Assembly: GCA_000469685.2 (NCBI GenBank)
Contig: LS997564.1
Location: 11,758,091-11,822,090 of the forward strand
DNA: 64,000 bases
Origin: Haemonchus contortus
Lineage: Eukaryota; Nematoda; Chromadorea; Rhabditida; Trichostrongylidae
Reading direction: 5' to 3'
A program made the position numbers and the translations under genes. Positions within the stretch are counted from its first letter, which is position 1. Each line of letters begins with the position of its first letter. Shown here one piece after another: positions 43,317 through 54,569 of this stretch. The notes beneath the pieces are model-generated. The model was not told the origin of the DNA, ran no database searches, and saw nothing but the letters and a program-made list of their open reading frames with translations.

Positions 43317-46300
43317 ATGCTACTAGGTCGTTCGTTTTGTGATCAAGCGTAGTCTTCGTTCACTCAAGCTTCTGGTTCAGTGTGGATCCGAAGCAGCTGT
43401 TCTGTTTCGTGATATATCAATTCCAGGTCTACTAACCCTCCTACTCGTCTCAAGCCAATGCGTTTCGGACATTCACAATAGCACGTTTTCGGTAAGTGTC
43501 AGAAGTGTACCCAGCCGAACTGGGATCCCGCCAGTTTAGAACACTGAAGCTTCAAAGGTTTCCCCATAAGGATTCTACCATGTCTTTAGATTTTGTCAGA
43601 AAAACAAAATTCGTGCCTAAGGCGATCCACGTGCATTTTCTACTGCAATGAAGCCTGATTGCTCTCAGTCAAAGAGAGTTTTGCAGAAGTACAGGTGCGA
43701 ATTCACGTCAATGTGTTGTACCCGTGACTTCGTGAACATCCCAGTTGCGATTGTTCCGAAACTGTAAGTATTCTCGAGTGACCTTGAATTTTGACGGAGA
43801 AAAGATGCATAAAGTGGTACTTTAGAAGTGGGCGAGACCTAATTTTGTAGAGGTGGGCATCATGGTAAGAATGAGCTGGAAACATGATGTATAACTCCTC
43901 ATATTGTGATAAGCACCATGAAGTAAACTTAATGTTGTAACAAACAAGGGATGATGCAAAGGAGAGCGAGCGGTGGGGTTGGGGTGGTGATACTTCTCCC
44001 CGAATTCCCACAGCAAACGGCAGTGGTGCTCGAAGTTGACCCTTCACAGAGCGCCATGGCACGCACTTGGGTGGGCAAATTTTGGGGAGAAGTACCTACA
44101 CCCAGGAAACTTAGATATGTTGTACCAATTGGTGTACATGACCCACGCGTGCAGCCCATTGTGCATTCATTGTGGAGAGCCCAGTTCGGTGTGCGTTTTC
44201 AGGTCTGGCTGATAAACGTCAGAGTAAACATGGCTAATAGTTAGTTACTGACTACAAGCATGGCAGCACGAATGCTTCGTAATCAGTCCAATAACTCCAT
44301 AGATAAACTTCCTTTCAGAACCTCACAAGCCTCTGTGCCGGACCGTTGCTTTCCTTTCGAAGCGTTGATATACCGCTTTGATAACAGCACCGCCCAGCAA
44401 TGCAAATCCATGATGACCAATGCCACGACTCCTTTCACCAACAAGTCGGAATGTACGGATGAATCGCCGCTGAACTCTACAAAGACCAAAGATGAACCTA
44501 ACACTGACGGTTGGTCACCCTCCCAGACTTCTTTTGGAATGTTACTGTGGCTAATTTCTGAGCAACAAAGGGATTCGGGTAAGAAATTTGAAGTTGGCGC
44601 ACAGAACTGGATAACTGAACACAACAGTGGGCATTCTATCAGGCGCACCAGAACAACAATCTTTCGAAGGTCGTTGCACGGTTTGCAACGAAATGGTTAC
44701 CTGAAAGTTTCGGTCATGGTAATAGGCGTGACCAGCGCCGCTCATGCTTTGCCAACGTCACACCTGCTTCAATGACCTCATGCACCCTTGGGTCTTGCTC
44801 TGAAACTAGACATATGTACTACCGGTGTTTACCAGTTTTGGAAGACTTACAAAGTGAGCTTTTTCAGAGGTGTATCTGAAGGATAGTTCCCGTGAAGAAT
44901 TCCGCAAAATGAGGAGGTTCCACTTTGGAAGGTGTGTTATGACAAGATTTCAAGCAAAGGGAAAATAGGAGGAGATGATAAGACCGATGGCATCCATAAT
45001 CCAACATCCATCTGCAAATGCTTTAGAAAAGCGTTGGTGAATGAAGAGGACCGAGAGACATCCAGTTACCTGACAACGCTTGGTTTATAGATCACCCATT
45101 GTGGTAGTGTGTTGACTTTTTCAAGCCAGGCTAGTAAGTGTAAGAGCAAGTTGCTGCACTGGGAACAATAGAAACCAAAGTAGAAGATTGGACTGATCTC
45201 AAATCTGTATTTCAAATCTGCGAAACGATTCTGGGAACAAAGTTACGGGCCCGGGGCCTCCCTGTGTTATACCACTGCGCTGAACGGATCACCGAGCCGA
45301 GCAAAGCCCCTTCCTGTGGAACGGTGGCTCGGGGGATAGTGTGGTGGACTGATAGGCATGACATCAAGGTTCGAATCCTTGATGCATGGGCTCGTTTTGC
45401 TTTTCCATAAAATGCGTCCTAAACGCTTGCAAAACGTTTTTGGGCTCAATGTTGGGCATCTACAGGGCTTCCTCACAAATAAGGAACACTGGAGAGGTAT
45501 TACAAGGCAAGTTTCATATTTTTTGTCGCCCACCGGCCGAATAAGGGTGGAGCTCCATTCAAGAAAAGAGGAATTTTAAATATTCGCTTAAAATGAGCCT
45601 CAAAGGTCTCAAGGAGGAAGATATCGAATGATTCATCGGGTCAAACGCTCTTCAACACGTTACCAGGGAATCTTCTGAACGAATGTGGGATCATCATATT
45701 TGGTGGAGGAAGTTCTTTCTTGATGCATGAAGTAGACACCAACACTATCCAAGAGGCGGTAATGAAGTGGTTTCGAACCGTACTTATCGATACTATGAAA
45801 ACAAGCCCGTTATCCTTTGCGAAGAAGTCGAATTCATGAAAGACGATCACATTGATCCTCTCCGGTCGCCTGATGAGGACAGCGACGACGGACCCGTAGC
45901 TTCGCAAATGATACTTCCTACGTTTGTGGAGATATAGAGGCTCCGAAGTGAAACGTAGCCCTCATGTTTGTGATCTGGCCTATGAGCTCCAATTTTATTA
46001 CACTGGTGGAAGAGTCTATAGTCTTCTGAAGCTCGAGTTTCAAAAGAAGCCGCTCCTTTTCGAGCATGAGAAACACGTTTTGTATTATCACGACAAAGGG
46101 CCGTCTACGGAAATTAAGAGAGCATGAGCTTTTGAAATAATCTGTTATTGACAACTTACGATGTATTATGTGGTCGCAACTATCAGGTGCAAAACAAGCT
46201 AGTCGGTCTGCCTACTTATGAAGATTAGCGGATAAATTGTAAGGATGAGTTATCATAAAATTAATAAAGGAGTCCCATTGCGCGACAGTCATTTCCAGTG

Positions 46301-48086
46301 GATACCGCTTCAAATCAACAATGAAGGCTCATAGGGGGGAAATTCAGAACAAATCACAGGTGGACACGGGGTTTTGAGGACAGCTGTGGTACCATGCCCC
46401 AACGCTCCACCACGCTTACCTAATGAAAGAGCCTCTTGAAAGGGCATTTACCCCATGAATAGAATCAACGGATAATCATATGTGCACACAAAGAGAAAAA
46501 CTATTGTTCTACAGTATTTTTTCAACAATGCCCCTTAACTTGTACCACCTCTTCGAAAGCGTGGGCACCATTCCTAGAATCTGTGGGCCGTATCTCTCCC
46601 AAAGAGGGCTCTGGTCGGATGAGTCATTCAACCGCCGCCTATCGTAAGTACGGGGAGCTGCCGAAGATTTCCAAACACCCTCTCGATTGTTCAGGGTAGA
46701 GATACGTATGCATATATTCGGCCAATAGCGGTAAGAAAAATTTTATTGGATTACTATTCTCCGGAGTCCTAAATTGTGAGGGAACCCTCTAGACGCCCAA
46801 CATTGAGCCCAAAAACGTTTTGCAAGCGTTTAGGACGCATTTTATGGAAAAGCAAAACGAACCCATGCATCAAGGATTCGAACCTTGATGTCACGCCTAC
46901 CAGTCCACCACACTATCCCCCAGGCCACCGTTGCACAGGTAAGGGCTTTGCTCGGCTCGGTGATCCGTTCAGCGCAGTGGTATAACACAGGGAGGCCCCG
47001 GGCCCGTAACTTTGTTCCCAGAATCGTTTCGCAGATTTGGAATACAGATTTGAGATCAGCGTTCGAAATCACTTACGGGGGTACACATCTCATCTTGAAT
47101 GGCCACTGCGACCAATTATCCTTCCCTTGTCAGCTGTGGGTGAGCTGTTCTGAGTTCTTACACTGCTTTACTTCCTCCGGACATTGACGGAAGGAAAGAA
47201 TAATCAGGAACAAATGTGAATCCCAAGCCGAGAGCTCAAGCGGCGCCGTAAGAGAACTTGCGCTCTCCATTAGGTGATGTTTAGCGTCGGCAGATAGTGG
47301 AGCCGTGAAACTAGAACGTAGGTTCCGTGAAATCCGCTATTAGCGCTAGATTTTATGTCGTATCGACCTCAAGATTTGTGGTTTGCTGGAAAGTCGTGGA
47401 AGTGCGGAATTCCGGTACCAGCTGTAATCGCTAGATGCGTCTTCCGCAACTCCGTTCTACAAAATCCTCTTACCATGAGATAGCCCTCAACTCCGCGCTT
47501 TCCCTTCTATTCATTTCCGAAGGTGGCCTTTGATTAATAGTACAGGCTCCCACGAGTTCACTTTTTGTTTGAATCGGCCCCCAGTAGAACATGACAAGTT
47601 CGGTAATTGCGTTGGTCTACTTTGTAGGGAGGTGCCCGTGCTCGGCATATGTTTGTGCGTCATTCTCGACTGTGTCCTGATCGCTCTCGTTTGTTTTGCT
47701 GTTCATTTGGACGAAGAGGAAGAGAATGAAGAGGTGAGGCACTGAAAAACTGATGTGGGTGATCTGTACTGACTGCACACTGTTAACAACTACATCAAAA
47801 TCCCACCTTTGGGAGCTCGACTACGTAAAATAAGATCATTAGGAAGTGGTGATCGAAGATCAACGAAAATAAGCTGTTCTTTCAGGAATTCGACGAGTTC
47901 GTAAGTTTCGAAGACGTTGATGAGGCGCCGACACGGCAAGAAGTTGAGACACAGACTTCTCCCCAGAAACTGCCCGTGGTCAGCCACGTTGACCGAGGCG
48001 TGCAGACAGAGATGCCGGTTACTGAAAAACCGTCGGACAAAATCCTTGCGGTCAAATTGGACCAACCTCGTCAAAGTGAATGCTGA
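43317..48086 (+). CDS. Type I membrane protein with Cys-rich glycosylated ectodomain and candidate LC8-binding tail
   Basis: Proposed exons 43317-43326, 43427-43491, 43687-43763, 44319-44578, 47585-47733 and 47886-48086 join in phase to 253 aa. Signal peptide MLLGLLTLLLVSSQCVS; exon 1 is only 10 nt with a weak GTCGTT donor and is tentative. The ectodomain has Cys-rich RCEFTSMCCTRDF and five N-glycosylation sequons (NST, NST, NAT, NKS, NST). One transmembrane helix (VPVLGICLCVILDCVLIALV) precedes an acidic stretch DEEEENEEEFDEF and a 55-residue cytoplasmic tail. The tail carries VETQTSP and RGVQTEMP, both resembling dynein light chain LC8 recognition motifs (TQT anchor). It ends QPRQSEC. I do not recognise the family. 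The 3-kb intron before the membrane exon holds two inverted tRNA-like repeats. Confidence 0.62.
45193..45458 (+). repeat. tRNA-related repeat, copy A
   Basis: About 266 bp, over 90% identical to copy B at 46794-47060 in inverse orientation. Contains a tRNA-like segment: GGGGGATAGTGTGGTGGAC (A-box region) and AAGGTTCGAATCCTTGA, a perfect B-box with T-stem. The segment does not close a canonical acceptor stem, so it is a tRNA-derived repeat rather than a functional tRNA. Confidence 0.75.
45600..46780. other. Spacer between inverted tRNA-like repeats
   Basis: Contains several broken open frames with protein-like composition (e.g. HVCDLAYELQFYYTGGRVYS near 45.97 kb on plus) interrupted by stops; possibly remnants of a mobile element. 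No recognised domain. Confidence 0.3.
46794..47060 (-). repeat. tRNA-related repeat, copy B (inverted)
   Basis: Inverse copy of 45193-45458 with the same B-box (GGATTCGAACCTTGA on plus strand) and the same flanking body (CAAAAACGTTTTGCAAGCG, AATCGTTTCGCAGATTTG). The pair could form a long hairpin in the intron transcript. Confidence 0.75.
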
Positions 48087-48259
48087 GGCGCCCTCGAACC
48101 ATTGACTTTCACTGAGGCAAATAAATGGCTTGAGACGATGACTGCCTTCGTTGTGTTGTTGAATTCTTTCGAGGTGTTGAATTTGCGCAAGGAACGTGTT
48201 ATCATGCCTATGTGTGCGTATGTGTCTGGGTGAACGGAAATTCATAACTCCTATTAAAT

Positions 48260-48490
48260 TTGGTAGGTACAGGCGGCAGGTCGGGAACACTTAGGGTGGA
48301 TCGCAGAACTGGGTTCCGCCCGTGGGCGGTGCATGCACGAATTCAATGTTTACCGTGGATTACATAGACCCCTGCTGAATCAAGAGTGTTCGAAGTTGTT
48401 AGGAGTGCAGGCGGCAGTGTGAGCACACTGGTGATGAATGGCGGGACTAGACTCCGCCCACTGTGGGCGGAACGTGCATGGAACAGACTG
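48260..48490. repeat. Degenerate tandem duplication downstream of the membrane-protein gene
   Basis: Two units (about 48265-48350 and 48405-48485) share GTRCAGGCGGCAG, a CACACTGG/CACTTAGG step, a TCCGCCC...GTGGGCGG short palindrome and GTGCATG. Function unknown. Confidence 0.5.
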
Positions 48491-51168
48491 ATGAATGCTG
48501 CATAACTGGCATAACTATAAACACCGTATTTGGAGTCGCTTATAAGCTCAAAGGCCAGGAAATGGAGGATTCAACAATTCTTAATAAGTGACACTAGGTG
48601 CGTAGCGACATGCATTGTGCACACAGCTCTTCTCCGTCTACTCCAGTTCGCTGCTCGAGTTCGCAGCCAAGGAGGATGGTTTCTATGGCGGCTTATCCAT
48701 GGCTTGACAATTGAGCAGTCGATGAATCGTCTGTACACCCACCCAAGGATAGCCTAGTAACAGTTATGGTATATGTAGCGCGGATATTCACGATTTTGTT
48801 CTATGAGCCATATTTACTCAACAAGATAGACAGGCACCGGTGGGCAAGTCATTCCTAAGTTTAAGCTGGAGCCTATCCCACCTTCTCTATTGCTTATCTG
48901 CCATCGTTCTTACTCAGTGCTTACTTCAGTTCTCACATTTTAAATCATACGAGGTTCACCAATGCATCATTGGAGTATATCCTGAATACCAGTCCGAATA
49001 ATAAAAGTTTTCCAGTATGATTATGGGAAAAACCTCTTCTTTCATGTACTACCCGTGCAAGTATGTTCTCAATGACCTTATCTCTTAGCAATTAATGGAC
49101 GGCGAGCAGTTTCTTGGGAATTTGGGGCCTAACTCCCTAAACAGGATCGGATGGTAACTGAGTTCCCCACACAGAGACTGCATCCGCCTCAGATTCCGTA
49201 TCATCAAGAAGGAGAAAGGCACATTCCATGGCACACTTGGGCTTCCAGGATTCTTACTCTCAAGACATATTCAGGAAGTCTTTATAAAAGGGTGGTTGCT
49301 TCAAATTTTCCATACCAGAGGGAAAGCTCCTAGCTCCCCTGAGAGGATACTTTTGTTGGTACTTTCCAGTATGTAGTGAAAAACCCGACCGATGTGGCGA
49401 ACGCGTAGCACGTGAGTCTATTCATAACGTTTCACGACCATTCGTCATCTATAGATAGCTGCCCAAGCACTCGATGAATTAAAATGTCGTAAACTGGTCG
49501 TAATCAAATGTTCAGACTGCCGAAAAATGGCTAGAAAAATTAGAAGTAGGGGATCCAGGGCTTTTTTGAAATCCCTAAACAAAGTCCACAGGAAAACGCG
49601 AAACTTGTGCTCAATCTCCAGTCGCTTATGCCCCTTGGTTTTGTCAGGAAAGAGCGACGACGAGCTAAATCCCTCATTACTCGTCCTTCCTCTCCACTAC
49701 CTACTGAATCATTCATGTCGTTCTAGTTTCGTGCTCGTCTGGTGGCTCGCCGTCAAGGCAACCCTCTCTGGCCAGCAACTGCCGGCCACTCTGCTCTAGT
49801 CGTGCTGTCTAATGGCTGGCTATTCGTCTGCCGTTTCCGCTCCCTGCAGCTTCCGTCATCGATCTTCCCACCTTCCTACTACTGTATCGCATGTCTACCT
49901 AACACCCCCTTATGTTGATGTATTTAGATACCAAGAATGTCTAGTAAAAACGTTATTCAACATATCCCTGACGAAAAATTTCAAGAAGATTAACTACTGT
50001 AGGTCATTCAAAAGTAGGTAATGTATTCGAGTTTTTCCAAACTAGTTCATGGAATAACTTATATAATTATAGCATTTTTCGAGCTTCACATTGTAGGGAT
50101 GAGCTGAAATTTCTCTTGTTCCAACTAAACCAGTCGTTTATTGATTGCGATTTAATCGAACCACGATCGATATATCGATTATTTCGAATTGGCCGTATTC
50201 AAGCTTGCTCTGTACTCTTCTTTTGATGAAATTCTCAGAGAATGGAGATGATTCAGATGAATATTGGAAGATCTTCCGACAGCGGAGTCAATCAAATTTT
50301 GACTAATACAATTTCTTCAGTTCTACTATCCTTGCCAAAGTCAGCCGTCAGCAAAATCTCTGTTTGTATACAGCGATGAATAGGTGAGAAAACAATAAAT
50401 AATGATGGTTCCTCTGCGTGGAGTCGATAAATTGATTGAGCTCGAACTTCAGCGAATTTTCTGAATCTATTGGTAGTCGGTCTCATTTACAGTTTACCGA
50501 ACGAGAAAGAAATCGTGACCCGACTTTAATTTTGTTTTGTTTATTTACATGCATACAAGCCAGAAGTGCGAAGTGAGAATAATGCAGAAAGTCCAATAAG
50601 AAGCCAATCTATTCGAAAAGGATAGTTCCCTTGCATGTTATACTTGTCTGGTTCTGACTTTTACTGGATTCAGAAGTTCTTTATGAACCTCATTAATACA
50701 TCTGTAAATGAATTCAAAGGGGTGATCTAATCACCTGAATCTGGTACGGAAGGGTTCTCGATATGGCTATCCGATCTGTTGGAATATGTAGTTGGCTTTT
50801 GAGCAAAGAAGTTCTTTGGCTAGTAAAAATCAAATTTAATAATTTATCGAAATATAAATTCTTTTCGACAACAAAAATTGTCTAATTAATCGATCGATTC
50901 AATCAATCTATGTACACACTGACAAAATACCCTGATACGAAGAGATTTCGAATTATTAGAGACCATAATTGATTGCGTGATTGAGATCAGAATACGAGAG
51001 AAGTGAACGAGGGGAATGGCATTAATGTCATCTCGCCACGGCAGAAAACCGGTAAGGAACTCACACGCTCCATTAGTCAATCGATAATTCAATCAAAACA
51101 AATCGATATAATCCTATATGATGGGTACAACACACACGCAGCGCTATCACATCGTCGAATTGTCACCA
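48491..51168. other. Intergenic region downstream of unc-86
   Basis: 2.7 kb between two genes; AT-rich from 49.9 kb on. Only short open frames without family motifs (longest about 90 codons at 49527-49799, plus). No gene supported. Confidence 0.4.
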
Positions 51169-54100
51169 TCATTGAAATTTGAGTTCTTGGCTGAGTGTCT
51201 GACTGGTATGTTGGCTATGATCGAAGTAACTAGGTAGAGCGCTGAACGGTGGAGGACATTTACCACTGGCAGCCGATTGCATGAGTCGGGGCGCTTGGGG
51301 CGCCCCGTTTCGACAACGGAATTGGGACCTGAAATCTCTGTAAAGGAGTAGTGAGGAAGTGCGAAATGACACCAACAAAAGTTTATTCGATTGAGTTGAA
51401 GCAGGTAAAAAGGGGACCGAAATTATGGCAGAAATGCCAGATGCTGGGAATCATCGCGTGAAGCTATATTTCACTGAAACGGGGGTGGGTGATTTCGAGT
51501 GCTGTTTTTTTAGGACCAGAGAGAGGCAACTTCGGTGATACTAGAGCGTCCGGTCGCGCTGCGGCTGTCCCATTCCACACAGAAACGGCTAAAAATTGTG
51601 GTGCCTAGCCCTCCCGCACATCCCGAAAATATGGGAATTCATTAAAGGAAAGAACCTGGTAAATGGTTGGAAACGAACTGACACTGAAATGAATCTAACT
51701 GGCTCAGAAGCCCTTCCATTAAACCGTTTTGAGGTGGTGTTCGATGGATAAGTCAGCTCGTGATATATAAGCAAACTAAACTTGACAGGGTATTAGGGCC
51801 TGGTAATTTGGCTGGGTTGAAGGTGAAAATGATGGTGGAAGAAGTACCTCTTTTGCTTTTGCCGCTGGTTACAGAACCACACCCGAACAACGTTCTTTTT
51901 GAGATCTAGCTTATCGGCAATGGCAGCGATTCGCTCACCAGACGGTCGCGGTTGTTGTCTGTAATCACGTACCGTAAAAATGAGTTGACCCCACCTACTG
52001 ATCATTCTCTAGCTTACCTGAAATAGTCCTCAAGGAGTCGTTTTTCTGGTGCTGCGATGCTGGTCCGTTTCCGCTTCTTGTCGGTATTCGGAAGAATTCC
52101 CGAAATATCACCGCAACCATCCTTTTGCTTTACGGCTTCTTCAGCCTGGAATTGGAGGAATCATTCGATCTATGTACTACAGAGCGAACATCTCAGAGGA
52201 CCTACCTTTTCCAACCAACTGTGAAGAATTGGCTTCAGAGCGACCATATTGTTATGGGAAAGGGTAAGGGACTCAAAGCGGCAAATCGTCGACTGCGAGA
52301 GCGATCCTACTCCTGGCATCTTCAGATGCGCTAGAGCTTTACCAACATCAGCCTGTAATCAAGGATTTGTATGGAAGGAATGAACTCTAGAACACTGAAG
52401 CAGAATGGTCAAAGTCAATTTATAAGAAGCTCTACTAGTTCTTGATGATACTGCCTCCTATAGTTAGGCTAAGGTTTTTTCGCAAGGGAATCTGGCCTCT
52501 TTGGTCTCCTTGGTCACCCGATGGCCCTTCTTACACGATCCTAATCCTTCGGCTTGAAATATTCATTTAATTACCTTGCTTCCTTGCTCGTGACTATAAA
52601 ATATCTAGCCCCAGTGGTCGACAACTAGTCATAGTTCATCGTATTTTACTCATTTTAGCTCTTCAGTGTTGGACAATGTTGTTCTGGGGGGCCCCAGAGA
52701 GCTAGACGTGTCCGCTGAGTTCCCCTGGAGATACTTGATCGAATGAATATTCAGAAGTGAATCAAATCTGCCCCTCTTGCATATACAGGACCATTAATGT
52801 CTCCCCTCTACCGTCCCTCCTCCTCCCCTGCTCCCCTCAACCGCTTTTCTACTTACTTTGGTGATTGTTACGGATTGCCCAGATTCTTGGTACATAGGCC
52901 ACCCATCTTGGAGGATTTTATATTGGATTTGCACTTCCCTTCTCATAAAATCTCTTTTTTTTTACCTTTTACTGGGATGTACAATTGGGATCTGAAACCC
53001 CGAGCTCCCTTACCTGAGTAACTCCGAGTTTTATACGTCGTTGCTTGAAATGCTCAGCAAATCGTTCCAATTCCCGTGGATCGGTATCGATTTCTGGAAA
53101 ATAAGGTTATTTCTGATAGGAGTCCTGAATATAGTATCAAGGGCGTGTGTCTACCTGCAGCCGGTGCAGCTAACGGGTATCTGGTGACTTGAGGAGGAAT
53201 CGTTGATGGGAATGTTGATGCCATGGGATATTGAGGGAAATGTGAGGAGGCACCGTAGTTCTGCATAGCCATTACCTTAAATGACCACGATCTAACTGAG
53301 TACAGCAGGGTTTCGAGATTCATCATACCTGTTGTAAAGGGGTCATTTGTTCTTGTTCCGATGAGGTGGGCACTAGAACAGATGGGTCGAAACCTTCAGA
53401 AGCTGCCGGCAATCCGTGATAGATGTTGGTTGGATCGCTCGTCGATGTCATTAGGTAATTACTGGAAGGTAAACAGGTTTTAGTATTTTTTAATATGAAT
53501 TAAAATAAATTGCCGACGAACCTGAACATATCATGCGGTCGCATCAGTGGGTTGGTGATGTTCACCTTGACGTCCATATCTGCCAAAGCGACCTGGGCTG
53601 CTCGTGCTTGAAACAGCGGATCATCAAACGACCCGAATAAGGAGTTGTTGAACTGAAATCGATCTGTGGAGATGACGATAACCACTTTGTAATATGGGGA
53701 TTCCACATGTGCTAGAGAAGGTATTCCAATCCCAGACAGTGCTGAAAGACCGTGGGCGCCCACAATTGAGAGTCGATGCCTTAGAAAACATCTGTTACCG
53801 TAGCCAGTGTGTGTGTGAACGAGACATGTGATATGAAAGACGTCATCATTCGCTAATTAAGTCCTCCAAGGACTCGTCGTCGTGAGAAAAAGATATTCCC
53901 GAATGGGGTATTGGGAATTGAAAGTGGGAGGCAAAGACAGAACAGGTCCGGGTCAGCTCGGGGACTTCTAGAGATTTCACGGCATGCCCTTCCTCAAACC
54001 GCCAGCCACCAAGTAATCGGGATCAGGGCCTGCTCCCAATGGATCTTGATCCTGTGAAGTTACTTGGCTACTCGTGGCTGAGACGGATGGCTGCCCCGGG

Positions 54101-54569
54101 CTTGGCAATTCACATTTCTGATGCAGTGTTGGTGAATAATTGACTAATGTTATTAATTAAGTATCAAGTGTTGTTTTTCGTCGCTTGTAAATTTATGAGC
54201 GGGATCAATTTTTAATGCAACGACGCCGTAAAATACGCAATGAATTTGAATAATGCATAGACGAAGCGACACTATGAGGGTTTATTGAAGAGGTCTGGGA
54301 CCACCTGAAACTGCTCTTTCCCAGGCTTAGTCGAGGATTTGAAATGGTAAAAATCAACTGATGCAAAAATAGGACCGAATAGAGGACGAAGATGGGGTGA
54401 AAATTGGGCCGCAGAGGCGAAAATTAAGGGATATTTTACTGACCGGTTGCATTCGATTTCTGTAAGCTGTAGAAGGTGAATAGCGGCCACCAGAAGTCTG
54501 TCCAATAGAACCGCTTAGTTGTCCCTGAAGACTATTCAAGGACGGGTAGAGCCGTTGGGGTTCCTGCAT
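51169..54569 (-). CDS. unc-86: POU class IV homeodomain transcription factor (UNC-86/BRN3 orthologue)
   Basis: Nine exons (54569-54444, 53652-53522, 53461-53329, 53275-53155, 53093-53014, 52352-52206, 52145-52018, 51958-51848, 51337-51169) join in phase to 381 aa. POU-IV box near the N-terminus: LYPSLNSLQ then [23 protein letters not shown]-specific domain: [58 protein letters not shown]. Homeodomain: [38 protein letters not shown] and recognition helix [18 protein letters not shown]. Known role: terminal selector for sensory and other neurons in nematodes. After the homeodomain, a GTACTT donor leads to a last exon encoding a 57-residue Ser/Gln-rich tail ending SQELKFQ; reading through would give a shorter [16 protein letters not shown] end. 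The first ATG after an in-frame stop was chosen as start. Confidence 0.94.

Noticed and set aside
44283..44648. 121-codon minus-strand frame
   Set aside because: Antisense shadow of the third/fourth exon region of the plus-strand membrane-protein gene, which joins in phase.
45160..45420. Possible functional tRNA gene (perfect B-box)
   Set aside because: A-box region and acceptor stem do not close a cloverleaf and the same sequence occurs as a longer inverted copy, so it is a tRNA-derived repeat.
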